A DNA stretch of 64,000 bases from Prorocentrum cordatum (lineage: Eukaryota > Sar > Dinophyceae > Prorocentrales > Prorocentraceae): assembly GCA_963575745.1 (NCBI GenBank), contig CAUYUJ010020523.1, positions 40,001 to 104,000 on the forward strand. Direction: 5' to 3'. The translations under genes and the position numbers were made by a program. The notes under the pieces were generated by a model. That model worked only from the letters and a program-made list of their open reading frames with translations. It was not told where the DNA came from and made no database searches. Shown piece by piece: positions 53,133 to 64,000 of the stretch. Within the stretch, counting starts at the first letter, position 1. Each line of letters begins with the position of its first letter.

Positions 53133-54600
53133 TCACACGAGGAAGTCGCCTGTCTCCTCGAAATCGTCGGTCTGGTAATTGCCGAACGCGCCCGGGTCCC
53201 AGTTGCAGACCTGCACCGACTCATCCTCGTCTTCCCCATACCTGATAGGCTTGCACTCTCTGATCACGGCGTCATCGAAGAAAACGTGGCGGACAACTGC
53301 CGCACGCTTCTTGGCCAACGCGAAAAAGTCGTCATGGACCAGCCTCCAGCGGTCCCTGGCCAGGAGGTCGATCGTCACCGCCCTAGCCTCGGCGCTGCCC
53401 TTCGTCAGGCCGTCAGCAGGCATCGCTCCAGAATGCATTCATCTCACGGCTGTCCCGCTGGAACCCACTCCAACGGCCAGCGGCTCCCAAGCCAACACTC
53501 ACATTGGTCACCAGGGCGTCGTACAGGCCACTGCAGTCGGTGACCATGGTGCCCGTCGTCTTCTTGAGCTCCAAGGGTATAGCACGTTGGTCCACTCGTC
53601 CGTTCAGGATCTCCACGCCAGCGAGGCGCAAGTAGATCGCCTCCTCGTCCGCCACGTTGCCGCTGGAAACCTCACGGCCGAGACTGGAGCGAGCAGTCCG
53701 TTGACACTGCCTGGATACCATCAGCAGCGGAGAGGTAGGTGAGCGTTCTCCGTCCACGAAACGTCTCTCGGCCATGGCCAGTGAGAAACCACTTGGGATC
53801 CGCCATTTCGTCGAAGAGGTCAAGCGGCGTCATGAAACGTCACGAACACTGGATCTCATAAAGGGGTCGGTTGGAAATCAGAATCTCCGCCACCTCATAG
53901 GCGATTCGGACAAACTTGTGGATGTGCCGCACTCTGGCGTAGGTAGCCTCGTTCCGGTAGGATGTGGCAATGCTCGTGTCGGCTGCAATGAGACCCATCC
54001 CTTGACTGGCAAGGTACTGTAGGCCCCCTAGCTGCACGACAGGCAGTTTTACCTGCGGGCGGCAGCTCGTCCTCCAGCTCCCCTTTGAGCGGCTGCGGCC
54101 TGCCCTCGATCATGGTGACCTTCTTGGCGGCCTTCTGGAATGACTACTGGATTGCACCATCGGCGAGCTGGGTGATCTCGAGCCCCGTCTGCATGAACTT
54201 GCCCGCCCGCCCTCCATTGGCCCCAGTTCCGTTGCCCCCGAGCTCCTTGAACCTCTGCGTCGCGAGGACGATGGTCGAGCCGGCGCTGATGGCCGCATCG
54301 TCCACACGGGCACATTCAATGCCCACGATCATCCGGCTGTCGCACGAGTTCCACAGGCCTGGCCCCAGCTCCATGGGAACCCAGCCCGCGGCCAACATCT
54401 TGGACGTGATCTCGTCGACCCACTCCTTCGGGGCATGCACAGTCGAGAGCGCGAGCAGCACATCGACGACAACGCCAACCTGAAAGTTGATGTCGAAGGT
54501 TCGGTCTGTAAAGAAGATGCGAGGGGCGCGCTCAAACGTCGAGCGCGACGATACGGACATCGCCGTCGTCATCGGCTGTCGCGCGCCGGCGTCGGCCACG
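53133..54600 (-). pseudogene. Ty1/copia-type retrotransposon pol remnant (RT and RNase H)
   Basis: On the minus strand, 54599-54144 resembles a copia reverse transcriptase: HAPKEWVDEI (usual form APKAW), GWVPMELGPGLW, and ARVDDAAISAG in place of the catalytic YVDD. 54037-53840 reads LGGLQYLASQGMGLIAADTS and NEATYARVRHIHK, the region after the RT. 53823-53413 contains TDCSGLYDALVT, an RNase H motif. 53438-53133 contains MPADGLTKGSAEA, the usual end of this domain. The parts lie in different frames: one-base shift near 53413-53438 and others at ~53830 and ~54040-54140. No integrase, gag or LTR was found. Dead fragment. Confidence 0.85.
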
Positions 54601-55496
54601 GCCTGCCGGTGGCAGCGCGGCGCCGCGAGCGGCGCCGTCGCTCGCGCAGATAGGAATTGCTTCGCCTGGCGTGACGGGGGTGCACCAGCGCCTGATGATT
54701 TCCTGTCGATGAGAATGCATCTCAGTTGAACAGCTCCCCTAAAGCGAATTAAGTAGGGAAAACCAACCTTGACCTCTCAAAATTTGTAAGAGTGGAAGTA
54801 GAATGTTGAGACGTAGCTCAAGTAGCGGACAGATATCAGACGTCTCGCTTCCGTTGGCAAATACTTACGATCATTTCCTGCTGAACGGCGTGCTTTACAG
54901 CTCCGCAGCTTGCCTAGAGCTCGATTTAAGTAGAAACCAACCTAGCCTCTCAAACGAATTCGATCGCAAAAACGGCTTTTATCTAGGGTCCCAGCTCTGG
55001 TAACAGACCGATCTCAGGCGTCTAGATACTCGAGATGAGCGCTGCTGCTCCTTCCAGATTGATTAGGTGTGCCTGTCCGCTCTGTCGCTGATCTACAGCT
55101 CGAGTTAAGTTAAATCAACCGTCACCATCTGTCCAGAGGACGCTCAACATCCAATCCCGCCAGAGTGCTTTTTGATAATAATATCTACCCAATCCACCAG
55201 AGATCAAGATAGCGAGCGGGAATAAGTTCGAAGATGGAAGGAAAAAAATTAAAGCTCAAACAAATGAATTTCGAGAGAATGACTTTCAACCGCCCCAGAA
55301 TTAGCAAAACTTCCGTCGATTTTTTTTCGAGCCAACTGGCCTGCAAGCGTTTTCGAATTACTCTTAAGCTTCGCCACTTCGCTTTTCGGGAAGCTCTACG
55401 AGTCACTTATGCAGTCCAAAACCCGGATAACACCGTTCAACAGGAACTGATCATACACATTCGCCTAAAATCGAAACGTCCAGTCGACCAACTGGA
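54601..55496. other. No gene recognised
   Basis: Lower-GC sequence. The words AAGTAG(GG)AAA-ACCAACCT with CCTCTCAAA occur near 54752, 54929 and, diverged, 55105, so a ~175-bp repeat is likely. A 96-codon plus-strand frame at 55234-55524 has no family signature. Confidence 0.4.
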
Positions 55497-55580
55497 ATCC
55501 GGCGGTAAGCCGTCAACCAGGTAGCCGCCGGAAGCCTCGTAGAGCTCTTTTCTCGCGCGGCGCTGCTCGGGATACATCAA
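55497..55580 (+). repeat. Hairpin-bearing dispersed repeat H, copy 1
   Basis: GGCGGTAAGCCGTCAACCAG, GTAGCCGCCGG, then AGCCTCGTAGAGCTCTTTTC and GCGGCGCTGCTCGG. Matching copies at 60484-60560, 60822-60880, 60970-61015 and 61422-61500. GGCGGTAA and TTACCGCC (in the best copies) can pair. Confidence 0.75.
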
Positions 55581-55581
55581 A

Positions 55582-56661
55582 CATGATGGACCCACGAACC
55601 CGGAAAGGGATAAAGACATGTGCAGCATGGTCACGTTTTCACGATACCCAACTGGGCGACATCTCACGACACATCCCACGAGACACCCCGCGAAACATCC
55701 CACGAGACACCTCACGAAACATTCCACGAGACACCTCACGAAACATTCCACGAGACACCCCGTGAAACATTCCACGAGACACCCCACGAACAGGCAACCA
55801 CTCAACCAGACACGCCACGAAACATTCCACGGGGGTGCGACTGGGTGTGGTCGTGCTGGGGTGTGGTCGTGCTGGGGTGTGGTCGTGCTGGGGTGTGGTC
55901 GTGCTGGGGGGTGGTCGTGCTGGGGGGTGGTCGTGCTGGGGGGTGGTCGTGCTGGGGGGTGGTCGTGCTGGGGGGGTGGTCGTGCTGGGGCGTGGTCGTG
56001 CTGGGGCGTGGTCGTGCTGGGGGCGTGGTCGTGCTGGGGTGTGGTCGTGCTGGGGTGAGGTCGTGCTGGGGTGTGATCGTGCTGGGGTGTGGTCTTGCTG
56101 GGGTAGGGTCGTGCTGGGGTCGGGTCGTGCTGGGGTGTGGTCGTGCTGGGGTATGGTCGTGCTGGGGTGGGGTCGTGCTGGGGTGGGGTCGTGCTGGGTC
56201 TGGTCGTGCTGGGGTGTGGTCGTGCTGGGGTATGGTCGTGCTAGGGTGGGGTCGTGCATTTCGCTCGAGACATCCTGCCAAAATTCCAGGAAATCGTACA
56301 AAAACAAACGAATTGTCGAGACATCATCGAAATTCCTTCGCGCGGGGCGCTTTTCCGCGTCGCGGTCGGCTCTGCAAAACAAGCGTTTCGCTCGAGACAT
56401 CCTCGGCAAACTCTGCGGAGCAAGCGTTTCGCTCGAGACATCCTCAACACACGAAAAAGTGGCCCGCACCCTGTGATTTATCGATCGGGATTTCAAAAAC
56501 AAGCGTTTCGCTCGAGACATCCTCAAAAATAATTTCGCCGGCCTCCTTCGACCTCGATATTTATCAGGGAATAATTTCGCCGGCCTCCTTCAAGTTGGGC
56601 ACCGGGGACATGTTTACATAGAAAAAGAGAACCCTGGGCCCAAGCCCTTTCCGGGAAAAAA
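55582..56661 (+). repeat. Modular repeat element E5
   Basis: Starts ACATGATGGACCCACGAACC. Six 24-bp units (55657-55790), then a 16-bp TGGTCGTGCTGGGGTG array (55840-56255), then three CAAGCGTTTCGCTCGAGACA cores (~56380, ~56425, ~56500), a doubled TTTCGCCGGCCTCCTTC tail, and the end AACCCTGGGCCCAAGCCCTT then TCCGGGAAAAAA. It links the 16-bp type (E3, E4) with the CGTTTCGCTCGAG type (E0-E2). Confidence 0.9.
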
Positions 56662-59600
56662 GCTGGGTAAACGGCCAAAACGGGGAACCGATCTTCTAAC
56701 GGCCAGAACGGGGAACGGACCGCAAACGGGTCGTCTACGTGCCAAAAAATGGAAGCGGTCCAAGTCAGGGATCTGAATTTTCTGTACTAAAAATTTGAGC
56801 GGGCCAGATCAGGGATCTGGCTTCAAGCCCTGGGAGCCGTGGGGACAAGGAATCCCCAAGGAATGCTAGGGATCTGGCTCAGATCCCTGGGAATCCCAAG
56901 GGAATGTTAGGGATCTGGCTCAGACCCCTGGGAATCCCTAGGAAATGCTAAGGATCTGGCTCATATCCATGGGAATCCTTAGGGAATACTAGGGATCTGG
57001 CGCAGATCCATGGAAATCCCTAGGGAATGCTAAGGATCTGGCTCAGATCCCTGGGAATCCTTCGGGAATGCTAGGGATCTGGCTCAGATCCCTGGGAATC
57101 CTTCGGGAATGCTAGGAATCTGCCTCGGATCCTTCGGATTCCTAGGGATCTGAGCCAGGTCCCTGGCATTCCCTATACATTCCTATGGATCTGAGCCAGA
57201 TCCCTAGCATTCCCTATGGATTCCAATGGATCTGAGCCAGTAAGAATTCCTACGGAGCTGAACCAAATCCCTAGCATTCCTGAAGCATTCCTGAAGATCA
57301 AAGCCAGATCCCTAGCATTACAGCGGGGATTCTTAAGGATCTGAGCCAGATCTCTAGCATCCCCAAGGGATCCCAATGGATCTGAGCCAGATCCCTAGCA
57401 TTCCGAAGAAATGCCTAGGGATCTGAACCAGGTCCTAAGAATTTCTAGGGATCTGATGCAGATCCTAGCCTCTCAAAAGGGTTCTTGGGGATCTGTGCCA
57501 GACCCTAGCATCCCCTATAGATTCATTCCTAAGCTTCTAGCAGCTTCTATCAGCTACTATCATTCCCTGTGGACTCCTAGGGATCAGAGCCAGATCCTGA
57601 CGATTCCGAAAGAATTCCCACGAATCTGAACCAGATCCGTAGCATTCCCTAGGGATTCCTATGGATCTGAGCCAGATCCCTAAAAATCCCTAGGGACTCC
57701 TATGGATATGAGCCAGATCCCTCGCATCCCCTAGGGATTCCAATCGATCTGAGGCAGGTCCTAGCAGTCCGAAAGAATGCCTATGAATCTGAACCAAGTT
57801 CCGAGCATGCCGTACGGGTTTCTAAAGATCTGAGCCGAACCCCTGGGATTCAGAAAAAAAAAACCTAAGGATCTGAGCAAGATCCTAGCCCCTAGGGGTT
57901 CCTGGGGATCTGAGCCAGACCCCTAGCACTCCCAAAGGGTTCTTGGGGATCTGAGCCAGACCCTAGCATTCGGAAAGGATGCCTAGGGATCTGAACCAGA
58001 TCCTAGGGATTCCTCGGGATCTGACACAGATCCATAAAAATCCCTCGGGCTTTCTAGGGATCTGAGACAGATCCTAGCATTCCCTCAGGCATTCCTAGGG
58101 ATCTGAGCCAGATCCCGAACATCCCCTAGGGATTCCAAGGGATCTGAGCAAGATCCCAACCATTCCCTAGGAATTCCAACTGATGATTTGAGCCAATCAG
58201 AATTCACAAGGATCGGAGCCAGATCCCTAGCATTCCCCAGGCATTCCTAGGGATCTGAGCCAGATCCCTAGCATTCCCTGGGCATTCCAAAGGATCTGAG
58301 CCAGATCCCTAGCATTCCCTACGGATTCCAAGGGATCTGTGCAAGATCCAAAGCATTCCCTCGGAATTCCAATTGGTGATTTGAGCAGAAAAAGAATTCC
58401 AACGGATTTGAAACAGAATCCTAGCATTCCCTAGGCATTCCTATGGATCCGAGCCAGATCCCTAGCATTCCCCACGGATTCCTAAGGATCTGAGCCAGAT
58501 CCCTAGCATTCCCTAAGCATTCCTATGGATCTGACCCAGATCCTTAGCATTCCCGAAGCATTCCTATGGATCTGAGCCAGATCCCTAGCATGCCCTTGGC
58601 ATTCCTAAGGATCTGAATCAGATCCCCTTAACATTCCCTAGGCATTCCTGCGGATCTCAGCCAGATCCCTAACATGCCCTAAGCATTCCTACGGATCGGA
58701 GCCAGATCCCTAGCATTCCCGACGCATTCCTGGGGATCCGAGCCAGATCCCTAGCATTCGCTAGGCATTCCTGGGGATCTGAGCAAGATCCCTAGCATTC
58801 CCTAGGGATTCCCATGGATCTGAGCCAGATTTCTTGCATTCCCCAAGCATTCCTGGGGATCTGAGCCAGATCCCTAGGATTCCCTAGGGATTCCAAGGGA
58901 TCTGAGCCAGATCCCTAGCATTCGCTAGGCATTCCTAGTGATCTGAGCCAGATCCCTAGCATCCCCTAGGGATGCCCAAGGATCTGAGCCAGATTTTTAG
59001 CATTCCCCAAGCATTCCTGGGGATCTGAGCCAGATCCCTAGCATTCCCCAAGCATTCCTAAGGATCTGAACCAGATCCCTAGCATTCCCTAAAGGATTCC
59101 TGGGGATCTGAGCCAGATCCCAAACATTCCCTAGGCGTTCCTGGGGATCTGAGCCAGATCCCTAGCATTCCCTAGCGATGCCTAGAGATCTGAGCTAGAT
59201 TTTTAGCATTCCCCAAGCATTCCTGGGGATCTGAGCCAGATCCCTAGCATTCCCCAGGCATTCCTGGGGATCTCAACCAGATCCCTAGCATTCCCTATGG
59301 ATTTCTGGGGATCTGAACCAGATCCCTAGCATTCCCCAGACATTCCTGGGGATCTGAGCCAGATCCCGAACATTCCCCAGGCATTCCTGGGGATCTGAGC
59401 CAGATCCGTAGCATTCCTTAGCGATTCCTGGGGATCTCAACCAGATCCCCAACATTCCCTAGGGATTCAAAAGAAGATCTGAACCAGATCCTTACAATTT
59501 TCCAAGGGCTACCGAGGCTCCCTGACAAAATGTGAGACGGATCAAACCAGATCCCTAACATTATCTAGGCACTCCTACGGATCTGAGCCAGATCTTTCTC

Positions 59601-60480
59601 ATGCCTACAGATCGGAGCCAGATCTCTAGCATTCCCTAGGAAATCCTGGAGATCTGAGCCAGATCCGTAGCATTCGCTGCGCATTCTTGGGGATCTGAGC
59701 CAGATCCCTAGCATTCCCTAGGGATTCCAGGGATCATAGCCGGAATCTTACCATTCCCTAGCGATTCCTAGGGATCTGAGCCAGATCCCTAAGATCCCCT
59801 AATCCGTACCATTTTCTCCAGGACTCCCAGACAAAATCTCTATATGGATCAAACCCGATTTAGGCCGGTTCCCCGATTTGGCTCTTCACCCCCCTAGGTA
59901 TTCAAAAAAAATCTGAACCAGTTCCTTCCTATTTTCCAAGGACACCCAGTGCTCCCTGACAAAATTCCGATACGGATCAAACCAAATCCTCAACGTTCCC
60001 TAGGCATTCCTGGAGATCTCAGCCAGATCTCTAACTTCTAATCTAAAATCCTCTAGCTCTCAGAGAGCTCTCCGGGAACATGCCCTAGGCATTCCTACGG
60101 ATCGGAGCCAGATCCTAGCATTCCGGACGCATTCCTGGGGATCTGAGCCAGATTCCTAGCATTCGCTAGCAATTTCTGGGGATCTGAGAAGGATCAAGGA
60201 CACCCAGTGCTCCCTGACAAAATTCCGATACGGATCAAACCAAATCCTCAACGTTCCCTAGGCATTCCTGGAGATCTCAGCCAGATCTCTAACTTCTAAT
60301 CTAAAATCCTCTAGCTCTCAGAGAGCTCTCCGGGAACATGCCCTAGGCATTCCTACGGATCGGAGCCAGATCCTAGCATTCCGGACGCATTCCTGGGGAT
60401 CTGAGCCAGATTCCTAGCATTCGCTAGCAATTTCTGGGGATCTGAGAAGGATCCCTAGCATTCCCAGGGATTCCTGAGCC
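56662..60480. repeat. ~40-bp hairpin satellite array
   Basis: About 90 units of roughly 40 bp. A typical unit is GGATCTGAGCCAGATCCCTA then GCATTCCCTAGGCATTCCTG. GGATCTG-AGC-CAGATCC is a 7-bp inverted repeat with a 3-base loop, 10 bp when TAG/CTA flanks are included. CCCTAG...CTAGGG gives a second pairing. From ~56800 to ~57125 the units run in the opposite orientation; from ~57140 onward they run forward. The first ~130 bases (56662-56790) carry a related AACGGCCAAAACGGGGAACC repeat. Confidence 0.9.
59938..60453 (+). repeat. 258-bp perfect tandem duplication inside the satellite
   Basis: 59938-60195 and 60196-60453 are identical base for base as read here. Each contains AAGGACACCCAGTGCTCCCT, CTCTCAGAGAGCTCTCCGGG and several satellite units. 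It is either very recent or an assembly duplication. Confidence 0.92.
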
Positions 60481-60483
60481 AGA

Positions 60484-61557
60484 ATGGGAGCGGCAGTAAG
60501 CCGTCCAGGTTACGGCCGGGAGCCTCGTAGCGCTCCTTTCTCATACCTCGCTGCTCGGAACAATGGGAGAAGCTTCCCTGCGCATGAGCTCAAAAACTTG
60601 AAAAATTACGTGTTTTAGGTGTTACCAACAATCGGTTCCGCCAAGTGTTGTGATAGTAATACAACATCTACAGAACTCAAAGGATTACTCAGATGCGGCA
60701 TAACCACTAAAGTGCGAAAATTACCAGTTCCCAAAACGAATTTCAAAATCTCTTACAGTCTTCGAAAAACGACTCCAGATTCACACATTGTCCGTCCGGG
60801 GCGGGTCGGCAAACTGGCGCCCGCGGTGAACTGTGAACCTGGTCACCGCCGGGAACGTCGTAGAGCTCCTTACACTGGTCAGAGTGCTGAGAATGGAAGT
60901 AGAATCATAAAATAAAGACTTCCCTAAAATCTTGATTTTCGAATTTATCGATGCTCATATTGGCTCGCTTCCTGAAAGTCAACCAGGTTACCGCCGGGAC
61001 GCTCGTAGAGCTCTGAATTGAGCACTCCAAGAAAATAATAGGAAAAGGCTTCTCAATACCAGCTTGAAAAATAAAGTAAAGTAATGTTGTTTTCGGTCGT
61101 ACACAATGTTAGTCTCTGATCGAAAGAATGCAGCTAGGGCCTTGAAATTGCACCATCGAAAGCGTCATAATTCACTGCATTTATTCAAAATCTCTCGCCA
61201 TCTTCGACAAACTGACCGCTCATCACATTCTCCGCCCTGGCCAGGTTAGCCAACTGGCTCCACTCCGCGCCAGAATTCCTCTAGCTTATCGATGCCGAAG
61301 AGCTTTACGAGGTACCAAAAGTTGTCACATTGACCGTTCTGGTCGGGTCGGCCAACTAGCTCCACCCCGCGCCAGAAGTCCTCTGACTCATGGATGCCGA
61401 CGAGCTCTAAGAGGTACTGGGAACCGGCGGTAAACCGTCAACCAGGTTACCGCCGGGCCCCTCGTAGAGCTCTTTTCTCACACGGCGCTCCTCGGTAGAC
61501 ATGAAGAAAGCGTCTGGAGCAAGATCTGAAAAAAAACTCGAAAAATCCAGTTCTTCT
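60484..61557. repeat. Dispersed repeat H copies 2-5 and related sequence
   Basis: Copies of repeat H at 60484-60560, 60822-60880, 60970-61015 and 61422-61500, with the CTCGTAGAGCTC word in most. Between them, words such as TTCAAAATCTCT (60745, 61187), GGCCAACTnGCTCCAC and CGCGCCAGAA(T/G)TCCTCT (~61265, ~61370) also recur. No protein family was recognised. The 98-codon frame at 60619-60915 looks incidental. Confidence 0.6.
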
Positions 61558-61657
61558 NNNNNNNNNNNNNNNNNNNNNNNNNNNNNNNNNNNNNNNNNNN
61601 NNNNNNNNNNNNNNNNNNNNNNNNNNNNNNNNNNNNNNNNNNNNNNNNNNNNNNNNN
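61558..61657. other. Assembly gap (100 N)
   Basis: Exactly 100 N. It cuts through the 3' part of the retrotransposon on the right. Confidence 0.98.
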
Positions 61658-64000
61658 TAAAACTGGATGTCAGCAAAGTAGGCCTTCCTCCCTTTCTCCA
61701 GTCGATGATACAAGCCGTGATATCCCTTGATTTCCGAGCTGAGCTTCACTCCTAGTACCTCCACCTCCTCCTTCCTCGGCATAACGACAGTCGAGCGCAA
61801 GTGCTCTGGAGATCCTCATCTCCAGAAATCGCACAGATGGCTGGCGAGAGCGGGCAGAGCAGCGGCGGATCGCCACCTGTGTACGTCTGGCCAAAAAGTA
61901 CATACTCCAAAGAGTCCTCCTTCCAGTCCATCCCCGCCCGTCTGAGTGTCACCGTCATCATACCGATCATCTGTTGTAGCTGGAGCTGCGATGCGGCACA
62001 GAGCGTAACATTGTCCGCCCACAAGAAGTGATGTACAAGAGCACCGTCCGTCCCCTCCCCTTCCAGACGGACACCGTATCCTAAGGTATCCCAAGTCTGA
62101 ATCACAGATCCCCAGATGGCCTCCAAGACAATATTGAAAAGTATGGGTCCCTCCTTACCTCCCGTTCGGACCGATTTGTTGTATCTCACCTCATCGCCGC
62201 ACACGTTCTGAAACTCAAAGGTAGCAATGTTATCCAGCATGGGCTCCACAATGGCTCTGATGAGGCACACGGGGTAGTTGAGGTGCAACATGGCCTTGAT
62301 GATAGTGTGCAGTGTGACATTATCGAAAGCTTTGTGTATGTCCAAGACTCCCACGTGCATCGACTCCGCCTTCCCCCACACATTTGCATGTCTAGTAAGA
62401 TGTGATAGTGGTGCCGTGACGTTAGTAACCTTCTGATCCTTTTCAAATCCATATGTGCACAACCGTCGGTTCACCGGGAATGCATCAATAAACTGCAACA
62501 CACATGCCATGTACCATTTACACATCACACTGATCAGGCAAATCCCTCTGGTGTTGGAGAGTCGTGTAGCATCCCGCATCTTCGGCACAAGTTGGATACT
62601 GAGCTGCCTCCACGTCTCAGGGCTAGAGGCTCCCTGCTCGAAAAATCCTCTGGAAAGCACGCCGCACAAACTGCAGGCTCCTCCACGGCAACTCACGAAT
62701 GACCTCCGCAACGACTCCATCGCTGCCAGGCGCCGTGCCCGGCTTCAAAGACGCACGAGCCTGCAAGAGCATGCCCATCGTGATGACTCTTCCCTCCACC
62801 CCACGGTCGTTGTGTCTGAGTTCCTGAAAGGCCTCCAAAGTCCGTTTTTCCTCCTCCGAGTTCGTGTAAGACGCCGTCGCATACCAAGTGATCTCCGTAC
62901 TCCACCTAGTCCTGTCCATTGTCAGCACACCCTCACACTCCAGCTCCTTGAGGATACACCGTGAGGTCTTACTGGATCCCCTGTGGTCCTGCAGGAGTTG
63001 GTTCCTCCTATGCTGTCTCCTAAGGGTCTTCCTCCTACGCAGCAGTTGTTTACGAGTAGTCCCAAGGGCCCCCCGCCTGATGGCAGACTCCACCTCTATG
63101 AGCTCCCTGGGCCTCTGAATAGGTTTGCAGTTGGGGCGCCCCTTAGTGTGGTCCACAAGCTTTGCCGTCTCCAAGAGTACCCGTCCGATCTGCTGCAGGT
63201 CCGTCCCTACCGTGTCCGATGCAAGCCCCTCAATCGACACATCCGCAAGCACACGAAACATGTTCCTCGCCGTGTCATCCGTCGGCTGCCAGCCAACCAT
63301 GGACACAGGGCGGGGTGGCAAAGCTGGGCGCCTGATCTCCGTCGTCTTGAGATTTACCCAGACCAGAGCGTGATCACTATAGGCACTGGCTTTTGCACGT
63401 ATACCTGGCGTAGCTTTGATGGGTTCCACAAACTGGACCTGGCATCTCATTTCCTGGTGAGCTCTTGCCTCATCCGCGCACCAACGTGTAGGGATGAGAA
63501 TATAGTCAAGCACACGCTGCACATGTGTGGAACAGTACGGTATATGTGTGATACGTCGAGCTCCATATGTGTTCGCCGAACAGATCCCCCAAGTACTCAT
63601 GAACCTCATAAGCATGTCCCTCCTCTCTGCATGGTAGTTCGCCTCCTCCCTCCTCCCGTCCACCTGCATAAGACCTCCACCCGTCATTCCCAGCATATCT
63701 GGTTCAAGTTCCGTCTGAGCATCCATCCCCACCCATGGTATGACTCCAGCCTGTGTAGTTTGAAACATAGTAACACTGCACTTAGTAAGTACATCTAAAT
63801 ATTCCCCCAAGTGGTCAACATCACGCATCACACATGGTAGATACACTGATGTAACTAGAGCACCCCTGAATTCAACACACGCAAATCGTACCCCACTCCG
63901 TCGAGCAATCACATGTGGTGCCCAATCCCTGCACCATGCAACCGCCGCCTTGGAGCAGGAGCTATAGTGAATCTCCCATCCACATCTGTTAAAAGTATTT
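61658..64000 (-). pseudogene. Second non-LTR retrotransposon (endonuclease and RT), broken, runs off the window
   Basis: Minus strand. 63912-62623 begins inside an APE-type endonuclease (GVIPWVGMDAQTELEPDM, MLMRFMSTWGICSANTYG, RVLDYILIPTRW, and the catalytic SDH in SDHALVWVNL), then a linker rich in Arg/Lys and the first RT box, LKPGTAPGSDGVVAEVI. The RT continues in another frame at 62720-61752 (TRGICLISVMCKWYM, HVGVLDIHKAFDNV, GGKEGPILFNIVLEAI, FLWADNVTLCA). The catalytic box reads WADN rather than YADD. 61800-61667 has VLGVKLSSEI and HRLEKGRKAYFADIQF, the thumb region, then the gap. One frame change lies near 62620-62720. Presumed inactive. The endonuclease start lies beyond 64000. Confidence 0.88.

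Noticed and set aside
55234-55524. 96-codon plus-strand frame
   Set aside because: No domain, no homologue recognised, and its end runs into repeat H.
60619-60915. 98-codon plus-strand frame
   Set aside because: Overlaps repeat H and its flanking repeats; the product lacks any family signature.

Overview
The window looks like nuclear DNA of a dinoflagellate. The evidence is a very GC-rich background, dense (GGA/TCC)n microsatellites, sparse genes on long introns, an intronless gene carrying a relict of the dinoflagellate spliced leader, GKGKGK-rich protein linkers, and introns with non-GT donors. High GC would suit a Prorocentrum-like genome, but the species is inference. Three runs of exactly 100 N (6992-7091, 22999-23098, 61558-61657) are scaffold gaps of unknown true size.

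Two host genes can be supported, both on the minus strand. (1) 2760-4631 is a single-exon gene for a ~623-residue protein with an N-terminal PB1 domain, a ZZ zinc finger and two C-terminal PFU-like (ubiquitin-binding type) repeats. Its layout recalls a selective-autophagy receptor. A spliced-leader relict lies 93 nt upstream of its ATG. (2) 50762-25585 is a four-exon TM9SF/EMP70 nonaspanin gene spread over about 25 kb of gap-free sequence. Exons are 50762-50640, 49945-49235, 27955-27083 and 25758-25585. They join in frame to 626 residues, ending in the family's KxD-type tail. Intron 2 is about 21.3 kb. Introns 2 and 3 have no usable AG acceptor where protein homology places the junction.

Most of the rest is repeats. 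1-25 kb holds microsatellites, a GC-rich dispersed family (family B), a 193-bp terminal-inverted-repeat family (M1), a shorter inverted-repeat family (M2), an 83-bp tandem array (9.2-9.7 kb) and a CGCGCGCATG-rich array (19-21 kb). Intron 2 of the TM9SF gene (28-49 kb) holds a decayed non-LTR retrotransposon (32.3-36.2 kb, same strand as the gene), a segmental duplication (30.4-31.9 kb), a 42-bp tandem repeat, a foldback MITE (46.3 kb) and modular minisatellite elements (E0-E3, 40.4-48 kb). Upstream of the gene are two more such elements (E4, E5), a decayed Ty1/copia pol (53.1-54.6 kb), a 3.7-kb satellite of ~40-bp hairpin-forming units that switches orientation near 57130, and a second non-LTR retrotransposon (61.7 kb to the window edge).

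The best candidates for something undescribed are the AG-less TM9SF introns with similar termini, the PB1-ZZ-PFU-PFU protein, and the E-element family with its shared end and core modules. Most long open frames here are by-products of stop-poor GC-rich triplet repeats and are not annotated as genes.
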